Source: Hyaloperonospora brassicae (Eukaryota > Oomycota > Peronosporomycetes > Peronosporales > Peronosporaceae). From it: a DNA stretch of 64,000 bases. Made by a program: the position numbers and the translations under genes. Under the pieces are notes generated by a model that saw only the letters and a list, made by a program, of their open reading frames with translations, was not told the origin of the DNA and made no database searches. How positions within the stretch are numbered: the stretch's first letter is position 1; each line of letters begins with the position of its first letter. Positions 45,901 through 56,443 of the stretch are shown piece by piece. Location of the stretch: contig CANTFL010000174.1 of the NCBI GenBank assembly GCA_947650285.1, positions 496,001 to 560,000 of the forward strand, given 5' to 3'.

Positions 45901-48893
45901 GGCACACTTTGCAACACTGTACCAGTAAGTCGTTTGTCCAACGTCAATCACATATCTAAAGTAGGCTAACGTCAGCAGAGTGAAACAAAAACTTGCAGCG
46001 AGGATGACGTTCGGACTTGCAAGATTAGCGTTCATAACATTTATAAAAATAAAGTAAATGGTGGTCATACCAAAACTAATTACGAGCGCAATTATATGTA
46101 TGTCATGTGTTCCTGTATCAATTCTGACGTCTTCCTGGCATACCATGCATTACAAGAGGTCTAGAATTTTTTGGCTCTCAGAATCGCTTAATATATATAA
46201 ATTAAGTAAATTTCGTATTGAATGACGGATCCAACCATTCATTCATCCTTTCGATGCTCTTCGAATCGGCAAGTCAGCCTCATTTCTATCTTTCTCAGTG
46301 ATACGGCTGCACCACTCGCACTAAGTCCCGCACTATGTATCGCGGTCACACTGCAAATAAAGCTGCTGTCATGTTCGCAAAGCACTAGATAGCACTAAAA
46401 GTTCACTCTGCCAAAATTAGATTTGTCGCATGGGGCTCATATACGCATCTATGGGATAGTGGGATTCGACAAACTACAAAATCACTACCCAAACGAGTCA
46501 GCAGGTTAGCTTATACCTTCTGATGGTTCTAAATCTATATTTTTTCTAAATTGGCAGCTATAACATATACAAATTGATCGATTAGGATTTCAGAAAGACA
46601 CTTGGACGCAAGATTGGTTGTGTGGAATAGGGTTGAGCAAAACCAGCAGAATGGTTAAGCTTGATATGATCTTCACGCGTACCTGATGCATTACAAGACC
46701 TCCTACCCGAGTAATGGACGCTACGGACGTTGTCAGCTATGGCAAGGTAGAGCAGATCTTTTATGTCTGTTGTAATTCTTCTTCATAACCTGTGTGAGTC
46801 GATTACAGTATTTACATGTGTCATTTACACAGTCGTGAGTAAATTACAATATTGACATGCGTCAATATAAACAGCTGTAAGTGGAATACTGCAATGAAGT
46901 GGGTCAAAATGACAAGTTGTAATCGGACAACAGTACCGCGTTGATTAAAGTGATCGAGAAGCTTAGTGATGGTCAAATATTGTACTTGTGAGAAGCTTCG
47001 AAATGAGCAATACGCCTTCTTTTTTGCGAGAATTGAATCCTATGATATAAAATTTGGTCGCACCAAACAGATGATTATTAAGTCCCGTGTGCGATAATTG
47101 CACAGCAAAAGAGACGCCCGAAACGACCACGATTAATCCGGTTTTACACTTCATAGGATAGAAGCGACCGTTTCCTCGTGCAAAATGTCCATCCGGAAAA
47201 ATAGTGTGTGGTAATCGTGTAGAAGCGGCTCGTGCGAGGGAGCCATTTCTCAGAATACAATATACGTTATCTTTTTGCGCAACGCCGCAAGAGAATGGTA
47301 GATGGTTTACGATTTCGATAATTAGAGATGTTACGGTCGCTTTGAAAAGAATAGCAATTGAAAAAGGACATAATGCTAACTGGCATGTCAATAATGATAT
47401 GATTCGGATGAATTTCTTATCTCTATGGTGTTATATTGATATGCCTTGTACAACACCAGTCATTTCAAAGATACAATTTGTAAATACTTTATTGCGCCAT
47501 TATTTTTCGTAGTTTACACGCCACATTCAACAGTTGTGTGCTAATTCTGTTTAAACATGCAAAGATTAGCACCACTTTTTTCGACGCTAATTCCGTAATT
47601 GACCAAACTCGGTTTTTATAAATTCGTAATTGCTTTTTCATCCGAGTTAATATATACTAGGAATGGAAAAAGGAGCATGTGGAATTACAGATATAATCAC
47701 GCGTAAAGGGTTATCGAACGTGCCTTCAAGTATAAATGCACGCTCAAATTTACGGTGCATATCTGCACGTATAACATTACTCCTTGCTTAGTGCATCTTC
47801 GTGAAACATGCGAATCGCTCTGGCCTGCGCTTTGTCAAGCTCTATCATCATCAAGATAGAATAGTCGAATACAGGGATCGGTAAATCTTGTTAACATGCG
47901 TCTCACTCGTAAAAATATCGCATAACAAGGCCTAGATGACCGTGTGTCTTCCTTTGTGCTTTTAGACAACGGTTGGCGGGACTAAATGGAAGCGCTACTT
48001 CAAAGGATCAAAAAGCTATATAAAACAGCCGGTACTTATGATGAGATTCAATGCTGAAATCCATTCTTTAATGTGTAAATTCAGCGTATATATAAAGCGA
48101 CAGTGTGCTAATGTAATATCACTTAGAGTGTCGTGCTCCTTCAGTTCTAAGTGAGTGTTAGGCACCTTAGACTATTATTCGTGGTATATTTTAATTCTAT
48201 ATGCAATTGAAAGACTAAATTTGAGCTCGATTATTGATGTTGTCTAAACAAAATCTCTTAGGTTAGTGGCAATGGCATTTCGCAGACTTGCTGTACCGCT
48301 CAAATCGAACAAGTGTTCTCGTTACATACATTTCTCGTTGTTTGGAATCGAGCCGTAACAGACTTAGACCGGCCCGTATTTAACATTCACCCACATGGCT
48401 TTGTGAATTCGCATAAAAATTTACGACTGCGTGTAATTTGTATCTTCAACAGAAAAAGGGAAAGAAACTATTTGCGCCTTTACATATATTTATCACACCC
48501 AAAAATACGTTATTCCCGAGAGTCGTTTGTTAATGATACAATCTCTGCGGCACTTGCTCAGGTGAGCATGGAGCACACCTTCGATAAGCAAAGATCTTCA
48601 TGGCTAAATTAGGCATAAATGTATCGATCAGTTGGTACCGAGATAAAAACTATTAGCTGTAACCACTGCGATAAAAAGTATAATCCTGTTCTTTTAGTGA
48701 AGGATAAAATTGATCAAATGCACTAGTAAATTTTAGCAACATTGAAAGAGAAAACAACGCACGTTTACATAGTCGCAGCCTACTCGTCTCCCCGCGACAA
48801 ATGCTCTGATAGTCTATAACTAATCTGTGCGCAACAAAACATTGCACACCTTAAGAATGATGTGGCTTGGCATAAGTAAGCTTGTCTAGTGTC
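42962..48893. other. AT-rich intergenic region without supported genes
   Basis: No supported gene. Frames such as 45,817-46,146 (-), 46,963-47,391 (-) and 47,204-47,512 (+) have no recognisable motif. A decayed tandem repeat of about 42 bp lies at 46,801-46,884. Around 43,990-44,250 there is a somewhat more structured stretch with several short inverted repeats, which could be a very old gypsy-family relic, but no protein similarity could be followed. Confidence 0.5.
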
Positions 48894-49312
48894 TGTAATG
48901 GGGCACACCTTTGCGTGAACTTAATGCAAGGGTAGTTGTGCGCCCGGCAAGCGTACACAGGGCAACCGAGGAAGCGGTAGACAAAACAGAACCCGAAAGC
49001 TCTGTCTTGATAAAAAAATAGAGCTGTTTTATTAATATAATTAAGTCCATAACTCTTGTATCTCTTATTTGTTCTGACTTACTATGCTAATGAAACTAAA
49101 TGTATGATGACGTCTACTCACCACCCATTGCACGCGTCTTGCAGCGATTATTGGGTTGGTATCATCACGATATCAACCAATGAGTAGACCCTTCGGTCAT
49201 CCCAACAATATCACCACGATTGGTGATATTATTTGAAGAATATTCAACATAATATTCTATATTGTCATTATCTCTCAGCGACAATTTCCATGTAACGGGC
49301 TATCCTGTTACA
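48894..49312 (-). repeat. 3' LTR of gypsy copy 2 (419 bp)
   Basis: Plus-strand start TGTAATGGGGCA, end CCTGTTACA. It pairs with 56,444-56,850. The TG-proximal 60 bp are longer and diverged relative to the partner, suggesting a local insertion or duplication there. The neighbouring CCTCCCTTA on the plus strand (49,318-49,326) is the polypurine tract read from the other side. Confidence 0.9.
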
Positions 49313-49330
49313 TGGATCCTCCCTTATCTG
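49313..49330 (-). other. Polypurine tract of copy 2
   Basis: On the element strand the sequence TAAGGGAGGATCCA directly precedes the 3' LTR start TGTAACAGG. Confidence 0.7.
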
Positions 49331-49444
49331 ATAGTCACACAGTGACTATCGAAAACACGATGGCCACCCGTTGGACATTAATAGGATAGGGATCACTTGT
49401 TGGCGCAGTTCCATTCACTACTGACTTTGCCTCGCATAGCAAAT

Positions 49445-51043
49445 ATGTCTATGCGAGGTGATTCAAAGCCCACCCAGCCCGCTGCTGTGCCAGTCTCTGC
49501 GGCAGACGATTCGTCGTCTGCTCCTTGTTCTCCGCCTGCAGCAGGTATTGCTGCAGGTTCATGTGGCATTGCAACTCATGCACACAGTGACCCCGAGTTA
49601 GGGGTCAGCTACTCTGTCGAGTCAGATGTGTCTGACTCGGGAAAGTCTTTAGAGGCATCGTGTTCACCTGAGGTGCCTCGTTCATCAATAGACCTACCGA
49701 ACGTACGGACTCGCGACATGCGCCACAGTCTGTTCGGCAGTGATGAGGAATATTGTGGTGAGGAGTATGATTTATAATCACCGCGATCAACTCGTGCTTC
49801 CCCGCACGAGCGTGAAGACGATGGCGCGAGCCGTCGTCATTCTGAAATCCGTGGTACCTAAACAGGTATTACATTGAAGCGTGGTGAGCTCAAGCCGTGG
49901 AGCTTGCCTGAACAGCTCATCTATAGCTTGTCTTACGAGACAAGCCAACATCATCGAATACCATTGTTCGATGCAACTGAGTCTAATGGCTTGTGTTCCA
50001 GCGCGAGCAACCTCCGCGCTGAAGAAGGCTTCAATCTCGATGCCTTCCTTAGGCATAGATGGTATAACGGCAACCAAAAGCGTGACAACAACTCGCTTTT
50101 GGCAGCGTGGAACGCGTTCGTCCAAAACGTAAAGAATTTTGGACGAGAAGGGTGGCTTAAGAAGCTTGAGGCGATACGCCTCAAGTTCGAAAAGCAAACG
50201 CCAACCGGTGCTAGGTACCGGTTGCACTGTTTGTCGAGTGAGGCAGACATTCCTTACTTGGGGAGATCCTTGTGCAAGTTGCGTTAACAACTCGCAACGT
50301 GCACATAGGGACGTGTATTCCCTAAGTTCTCCGTGGGGAAGGGCACACATCTCGGCTGAGATGCGGTACGCGATTGCGAATTTGCAATCCGTCTACAAGC
50401 GCCAAAAGCGTGTGTTTGCCGATGGGCTCTCGGACCTATCGGATGAGTCACGTCATATTCGTGGACGAGACCGGCCACATCTATCATCAGCTGGAAGAGG
50501 GTCTCCCAGCTGTCCAACAGGGTGGATACCCCCGCCACTGGACGAGGTAGCTCGTCCTTGATCCTGAATCGTCACGGCGATTCAAGATACGCTCCACTAG
50601 AAAGCGTTGACCACCGTGTGAGTCCATTCAAGGTTGTGGGGGAGGATAAAAGACCTCCTCCAGAACGTTCTGCTCACCATCTCGATCATTGCTAGATGGA
50701 TCGCGCAATCGATGAATTGCGCGATGACTTGAAGCACGAGCGCGATCGGCGCTACGCTTTGACTGATACCTTGCGGAAGAACCGCAAAGATCACGAGGCT
50801 GATCGGGAGAGGGATCACGCCGATTATGCCACAGCGCAGCTTCAGGTCGAGTGGGATGTCCGCTCCCTATCCGGCGAGCTGGCGACAGCTCGTGGGGAGA
50901 TATCTCGGTTAAGTTCCGAGGTATCTTATCCGCGCGACCAGACGGATCGTCTGAAGCGCGGACGCAAGAACTTGATGGATGTTCTTGAACGTGGGGGCTA
51001 TCTTCAACGGAAGAAGAAGGCTCGCACCGACAGTACGGTCTGA
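49445..51043 (+). pseudogene. Antisense accessory ORF of the gypsy family (copy 2)
   Basis: On the strand opposite to pol. Start ATG 49,445 (MSMRGDSKPTQPA), frame open to a TAA at 49,775; a second stop lies near 49,860; the frame then runs on through HHRIPLFDATE, RHRWYNGNQKRD and FGREGWLKKLEA to about 50,250, where a 5-nt deletion relative to copy 1 shifts it. The next frame continues with TWGDPCASC and SSPWGRAHISAEMR and is open to 50,561. The coiled-coil end (DRAIDELRDDLKHERDRR ... RKKKARTDSTV) is open from 50,696 to the stop at 51,041. Same protein, same position and same strand relation to pol as in copy 1, with independent lesions. Function unknown; a nuclear or nucleic-acid-binding role is only a guess from the basic coiled-coil tail. 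Confidence 0.6.
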
Positions 51044-51185
51044 GTCGTCCCACGTAAAAACGTAGGATGCGTACGCAGCTTACGTGGCAATTCGATCGTG
51101 TATGCATTGCCCTTGCGATGCAACACTCGAAATGGCCCAATGTACTTCGGCAGTAGTTTACTACTGCCGACACTAGTGACTGCAT
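50284..51185 (-). pseudogene. pol tail with chromodomain (copy 2)
   Basis: Ser/Pro/Arg-rich linker open from 51,185 to 50,628, ended by a TGA where copy 1 reads TTG. The chromodomain follows: ERIL, SYLVQWRGYP are readable near 50,600-50,530, but one G is missing near 50,512 relative to copy 1 so the WTSWEP end is out of frame. Opposite-strand overlap with the antisense ORF is the same as in copy 1. Confidence 0.7.
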
Positions 51186-51648
51186 GTCCAGGTAAGTTTA
51201 CCGTAGACAGTAGTACTAGGTCATTAACTTCAAATGAAAGAACATTTGCTCTTCCATTCTTGTCTGCGTTCCGTTTCTGGCGATCCACCGCATTTGCGAT
51301 GAAGTCCTGAGCGAAACGGACTACCGCCTCTCGAGTCAGCAGAAAGTTCTCTGATGACTCGTTGTTTTGTCTTTCAGTGCGCTTCGTGCGCACTGCTAAG
51401 AGATTGTTCTCTTCCTCAGCGAGGTTGTCTTCTTCCTCGCTGGTATATTGGTTGACGATGCTGAACATACCAGTATCGTCATCATCATCCGAGCCAATAA
51501 AAGCGTTGTCGCTATTATTGAGGTGATCTTCTTCATCAATGTCGACCTGGTCGACAATGGCATCATACGTGACGACGTTAGCGTCGACACGTGATGAGCA
51601 AGAGCCAGAACGGTTTTTGCTCGAGCGCGTCCCTCCCCCTTTATCCAA
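51004..51648 (-). pseudogene. Integrase C-terminal GPY/F-type domain (copy 2)
   Basis: Frame -1 to the integrase core, from GGGTRSSKNR through an acidic stretch to KYIGPFRVL and THPTF. One extra T in a T-run near 51,057 relative to copy 1 shifts the frame after THPTF, so the reading frame runs to an artificial stop at 51,004. Otherwise it is very close to copy 1. Confidence 0.75.
51636..51642 (-). promoter_or_regulatory. Candidate -1 frameshift heptamer A AAG GGG (copy 2)
   Basis: Same heptamer in the same codon phase as in copy 1 (16,036-16,042), exactly where the integrase core frame and the C-terminal domain frame meet. Confidence 0.4.
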
Positions 51649-52130
51649 GAGTCACACTCTAGAAGGGCAGAAACACGTGGATGGCGTAGGTCATTCACGT
51701 AAAACGGTGTGTGCTGTGTAGAAGCATGCACCGAATTATTGATGGCGAATTGCACCATTGGGAGGAATTCGCTCCAACCCGAAAACGAGTGGACATATCC
51801 TTGAAGTATCTGTTCGAGGACACGGTTCGCACGTTTCGTCCGACCATCTGTTTCAGGATGGTCAGAAGTGGACATCGTCAACCGTGTTCCGAGAGAACGG
51901 AACACGGATTGCCAAAACTCCGCCGTGAACCGAGGGTCACGGTCGGATACGAGTTCACGGGGCAACCCGTGGAGTCGGAATATCGTGTCTAGAAAGACAA
52001 GAGCACAACCTTGAGCCTTGATCGACTCAGGGACGGCAGCAAGATGCACCATCTTGCTGAACCGGTCAACGAGCACAAGAATAGTATTATGCTTGTGGTC
52101 GTCTTCGGGAAAATCGAAGACGAAGTCCAT
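51640..52130 (-). pseudogene. Ty3/gypsy integrase core (copy 2), catalytic Glu lost
   Basis: MDFVF and VSDRDPRFT supply the two catalytic Asp residues. The third residue is Lys instead of Glu: the motif reads TDGRTKRANR, codon AAA at 51,836-51,834, against GAA in copy 1. A working strand-transfer reaction is therefore not expected. The frame is open on to 51,396 but the meaningful part ends at the A AAG GGG heptamer. Confidence 0.85.
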
Positions 52131-52404
52131 TGAAACGGACTGCCAGCACTCTGACAGAACAGGCAGAGGCTACAATGGTGCACGGGATTATGGACTAGGA
52201 TTCACCCGGTGACCAAACTTCGCAATCACGTATGTACTTGCGGACAAACTGATTCTGGCGTGGCCAGTAAAAGTCACGACTTAACGTAAAGAATTTTTTT
52301 CCTCCCACGATGACCACCTGGTGGGTCATCGTGACACTCGTACATGATGCGTAATATAAAATCATAATGAGCGGGCACGACGACACGAGGCGTGTCGCCG
52401 GCAA
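52131..52404 (-). pseudogene. Integrase zinc-finger segment (copy 2), frameshifted
   Basis: FYWPRQNQFVRKYIRDCEV is readable, then the second Cys of CEVC is replaced (CEVW) and one extra base shifts the frame to a stop at 52,195. The first half of the finger (YECHDDPPGGHRGRKK) lies at the end of the preceding RT/RNase H frame, which stops at 52,274. Confidence 0.75.
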
Positions 52405-53722
52405 CAGCTAAATAATACAGCAACCCGTTGCGTGTCGTATACCGATCCGACGAGGATCGATACAAAGCCGATAACTTTTTAAACGATTTACTGGATGAAT
52501 GCACAAGATGATCCATCATTCGCAGAAGATCCTTATCTTCTGCGTAGGCCTTCCGTACGTCGTCAAGTAAACTTGACGACGGGACACTGACTGACAGTGT
52601 CGCAACAGTGGGCTTATTCTCACTGTTGGATTGTGCGTCCGACTCGTAATCGGGCCGGTGCGAAAGCGCATCAACGACGACGTTTAGTCGTTCTGATTTA
52701 CACTCCACGTAGAAGTTATACTCCGCGAAGAAAGATAGCCACCTCGTCATTCTCTGCGAGAGGTGTGGGCTGTTTACGGCCGTGCGTAGTAACGCATGGT
52801 CCGTATAGACAACAAACGGACTTTCTCCGAGGAGATAGACGCGAAACTTAGCCAGTGCGTACTTCATGGCAAGGAGTTCCTTTTCATGCACTGGGTAATT
52901 GCGCTCAGCTGCCTGCAGCTGACGCGACTGATAACAGATGACGCGCTCTGCGCCATCTGCATCTAATTGCATTAACGCACAGCCGATCGCAAAATCGCTA
53001 GCGTCACAGACCCCATGAAATGGTCTGTCCTGATCTGCAATCGCCAAGATCGGCGACTGCATCAAGCTTTGCTTGATACCTTCGAAGGAACGCTGGCACT
53101 TAGTGTTCCATGACCACTTCACATCTTTCTTGAGTAACCAAGAAAGATGTACCGTCATCTCGGCGTAGTTGCGCGAGTACTTGTGCAAGTACGCCGCAAG
53201 ACCAAGGAACTTCCTTAGTCCCTTGACATCGACTGGCACTGGCCAGTCGGTGATCGCCTTGATCTTTTCGGGATCGGGGCGTACGCCGTGTTTACCCACA
53301 ATGCGCCCAAGAAGTGGTATTTCGCTAGCCGCGAATATACACTTCTTGAGGTTGGCGTACAACTTATGCTTGCGCATAAGTTGAAGAACCTGACGAACGT
53401 GAGTTCTATGAACTTCAACGTCCGTCTTTCCGTCCATAGCCTGACTATGGACGAACACATCGTCAAAGTAACTCGGTTCGAAGTCTCGCACCGGTCTCAA
53501 CAGATTTGTTACACATCTGTTGAATGTTGCAAGGGCGTTGCTCAGCCCCTGTGGAATCACTAGCCACTCCCACAGCATACCGCTGGGGGTACTCACTGCC
53601 GAAAACTGGATATCCTGTTCATGCATGAGGATCTGATAGAATCCATCCATCAGATCCATGGACGAAAAGATGGTACTCTTTGAAATACCATCGATGATTA
53701 CGTCCTTCCTCGGTATCGGCAT
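52274..53722 (-). pseudogene. Ty3/gypsy reverse transcriptase and RNase H (copy 2), catalytic motifs intact
   Basis: An open frame of 482 codons. RT motifs: SSMDLMDGFYQI with the first Asp, PQGLSNALATF, and SYFDDVFV with the YxDD box at 53,470-53,459. RNase H motifs DASDFAIGCAL, HEKELLAMKYAL and YTDHALL are present. It is cut from the upstream part of pol by a TAG at 53,725-53,723 (CAG in copy 1) and a TAA at the end of the preceding segment, so the protein cannot be made from the full frame, but the enzyme itself shows no active-site loss. Confidence 0.88.
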
Positions 53723-53827
53723 CTAAGCCGGAACTGTTGCAGCATTCAATTTGCTGGATGCGTGCACTAATCGCCATCCTCCTGTGGAATTTCGCACACA
53801 GAAGGTCGGAGAGCTGTAAGGGGATGT

Positions 53828-54304
53828 TTATTCCCTCACATGGCCCGATGATAAGCGATCGGCAAAGAAATTGTCGATCTCTAGTACTTGTTCACGAGGC
53901 AGTGGCCACTCCTTCATGACACAGTACTTCGAGCCTGGTTTGAGCTCGATCTCGTGTCGAGTGCCTTTGTCCTTGGGCAACTCGCAAGGCACGTATTCAG
54001 GGAACACATCCTTGAATTCGATAAAATCCTTATACAAAGGATTCGCCTGAAGCGACTCCCAGCATTGAGACGTGTATCGCTCAATCCGAGTCTTCTCATC
54101 GAGGACACTTTCGTCCATCGATGAGCTGCTGATAACCCGTTCGTTCTCAGCAAATACTGTGGCCGACTGAATATCGGCCACATACTCATCCTCTGTGACG
54201 AGTATGCAGATCTGCTTGACTTTGCCACTACGCAGATCACGCAAGAATCGTTTCGGTTCTAGCGTTGGCAACTGAGTTATCTCCGAAGTTAACTTCGGAG
54301 GCAC
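53828..54304 (-). pseudogene. Protease-RT linker and start of RT (copy 2)
   Basis: A 158-codon frame with a linker (LVTEDEYVADI, IERYTSQCWESL) leading into the conserved RT entry block: FKDVFPEYVPCELPKDKGTRHEIELKPG is present in this order, then PLPREQVLEIDNFFADRL. It ends at TAA 53,828 where copy 1 has a Ser codon. Together with the next frame (from 53,722) it forms the complete RT. Confidence 0.8.
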
Positions 54305-54349
54305 AATCAGATCAAGTGTATAAGCGCCTACACTTGATCCGTCATTGAC

Positions 54350-55352
54350 TTAGACGTTCAAAGTCTCGGTTACTTCCTGGGAACTCCGTTCCACAGGTTG
54401 CTGAGGGCCTAATCCTTCAGCAAGTGACTCTTGAGGAATTCCTTCCTCAAGTACGTGGGGACTTATTCCCTCGACGTCTTCTGACTGTGGCTGTGCAACC
54501 ACAGTCAGGCACCGATCCTCTACGGTCGACTCTCCAGTCGACCTAGGATTTCCATGTTGCCCTTTGAAGGCAACAGATTTCTTTCTTCTAAGATGCTGCC
54601 CGCTAGGCATGCATCCATGTCCCGGTCCACTCGACTTATTCGAGTGGTGGACCTTCGGCGCCGCCTGTACTTCTGTACAGCCGCCGGGAGCTTTCTCCAC
54701 AGTGTAGTGATCAACTACACTATGATCTTGTGCAGTCGTGCTAACGACCGTACCGCAAGTGAGGCCATCGCACTCACTCGCAGTACATCCACACGCTTGT
54801 GGACGCTCCAAGATGTTCATCAGATGGCCATCTGATGAACAAGCGGCAGGCATCTTCACGTATCGATGCTGCCAGCTCAACCTTGGCTCGTACTTCCTGA
54901 GCCAAGGTAATCCCAGGATGACATCAAATTTGTCATCCAGATCTAGTACGATGAAGTCATCATCGTACTGTTCGCCCTCTAACGTGTAGTGGATTCCTAC
55001 TACACGTTTCTCAACGGTGATCGATGCGCCTGTTGCAAGGCGCACCGTCACTGAGAGCATGAAGTGACAAATCATTTGTCGCTTTCAACTTCAAGGTGAT
55101 GAGCGAAACGTCATCACCAGGTGCAGAGACACACAATGATCGTGTGTCTGGATCAACTTTCGTCAAGAGATTTGCAAATTCTCTTGAGGTTGCTGGATCA
55201 GTAGGGCGCTCCGCCCCTACTGACCCCGTCATTTTTTGATGGTCCGTCTCGCTGTTGCGGTTTCGCAACAGCGCTAGACCTACTTTCATTTCTCCTTTTG
55301 CCGAATGGTTGTCCATTTCGCTCAGTATTGTTTGGTACTGGGAGTGGGGCAA
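54350..55352 (-). pseudogene. Retropepsin-like protease region (copy 2), split in two frames
   Basis: The frame 55,352-55,011 carries SLCVSAPGDDVSLITLKLKA; the frame 55,075-54,350 carries VRLATGASITV, KRVVGIHYTLEG and FDVILGLPWLRKYEP, the conserved C-terminal part of Ty3/gypsy proteases. A frameshift lies near 55,070. I do not see the D-S/T-G catalytic loop that should precede this, so it may be deleted. After the protease comes a low-complexity linker with Gln, Ser and Glu. A perfect 28-bp palindrome lies at 54,814-54,841. Confidence 0.65.
54814..54841. repeat. Perfect 28-bp palindrome
   Basis: Half-site TGTTCATCAGATGG followed immediately by its exact complement, with no loop. It lies inside the protease-linker coding region of copy 2 and belongs to a dense series of inverted repeats. 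Confidence 0.97.
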
Positions 55353-56395
55353 TACACTCGTATGCGTAGTGCCCTAACTTCTGACAGCGATTGCACCTCT
55401 GCAATCGCTTGTTGTTTGAAGAGCGAGGTCTCTCGTTCTCAACATAGCAGAGGTCCATTGGTTCTGGACCTCCGATCTCTTGTCGTCTCGGTGGACGGTA
55501 AGTGTTTGAGCTAGCATGAGCCTGTCTCATGCTAAAGTCTTTATGTTCCGCGGCTGATATCGCTTCTTCAAGCGTATTCAGCTCAAGGCGGAACAGGTTG
55601 CTCCTGACGGGCCCCTCAGCGAGCCCTTGCATGAACACCGAAATCATCGTGTGTTCATGAACTGGGTTAGCAATTATACTACTCGCAAGGAGTCGTATAT
55701 GTTGTGCGTAAGCGTGCACATCACGCTTACCCTGTTTGAGCTTCAGAAGCTCCGATCGAGCTCTGACCTCTGCTCTTGGCGGCTCAAACGCTTGTCTGAT
55801 CCGGGACTTGAAGTCATCTAGCGACCTAAACACATTTGGGTCGATACTCTCGAGCCCCAGAGACCAAGTTTTGGTACGCCCTGCCAAGTGGGTTTGAGCA
55901 AATGTGAGTTTAATTTGCTCATCTTCGACGCGACGAGCCCTTAAGGCTCTGTCGAATTCGACAAACCATAGTAACAGGGAGTCTTCCGGGACTCCACTGT
56001 ACTTGTAGATGTCAACTTTCATGATTTCGGGACGGCGCGCATGTGCCGTCCCGCCCACAGCAGCATGGAATTGCTGCTGTCTCAACAGCATGGAATTGCT
56101 GCTGTCTCAACAGCTCAGTCTGTTGGGCACCAAGTTCGCTCAACTGCTCGGCCTGTTGAGAGCCTTGCTGGTGAAGTAAGGCTACTTTCTCCCTTTCGGC
56201 GACAAGTTCATTTTGAATGAACTTGGCTATAGCGGCATGTTGTTGGTCTCTGTCTAGAGACTCCAACATGGCGCTAATGCCGAACTCGCCTACGATAGAA
56301 CTCATTCGTTCTACCGCACTCCATTCGATGTCACTTAAATGGTTAAACCCATCACGCGTGGCGTGAAAGGTCTCGTCTTCATCCAACATGTTCAT
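55198..56395 (-). pseudogene. Ty3/gypsy gag with zinc knuckle (copy 2), frameshifted by a tandem duplication
   Basis: Capsid/nucleocapsid protein of the element. It starts at ATG 56,395 (MNMLDEDETFHATRDGF), has a coiled-coil-like Gln-rich segment, and goes out of frame where a 25-bp unit is present twice (56,110-56,061). After that the second frame (from 56,091) carries the capsid-like part (LLWFVEFDRALRARRVEDE, FKSRIRQAFEPP, FMQGLAEGPVRSNLF) and a CX2CX4HX4C zinc knuckle, CNRCQKLGHYAYEC, near 55,395-55,355, ending at 55,198. Without the extra 25 bp both halves would be in one frame. Confidence 0.85.
56061..56110. repeat. Tandem duplication of 25 bp in gag
   Basis: Two exact adjacent copies, 56,061-56,085 and 56,086-56,110, each starting CAGCATGGAATTGC. 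The length is not a multiple of three, so gag is frameshifted. Confidence 0.97.
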
Positions 56396-56443
56396 GTTGG
56401 ATAAGATGGGTGGTCACTGGAAGGACTACAAAGTGCTGACAGG

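Noticed and set aside
45817..46146. Frame of 109 codons with hydrophobic stretches
   Set aside because: In AT-rich DNA hydrophobic runs arise easily; no motif, no splice context and no homology recognised.
46963..47512. Overlapping frames of 142 (-) and 102 (+) codons
   Set aside because: They overlap on opposite strands, lack motifs and have AT-rich codon use like the surrounding non-coding DNA.
51711..51992. Plus-strand frame of 93 codons inside gypsy copy 2
   Set aside because: It lies opposite the integrase core, and no equivalent frame is conserved in copy 1, unlike the antisense ORF further downstream.
56420..56443. Primer binding site of gypsy copy 2
   Set aside because: The sequence just inside the 5' LTR on the element strand (CCTGTCAGCACTTTG) could not be matched with confidence to a tRNA 3' end from memory.
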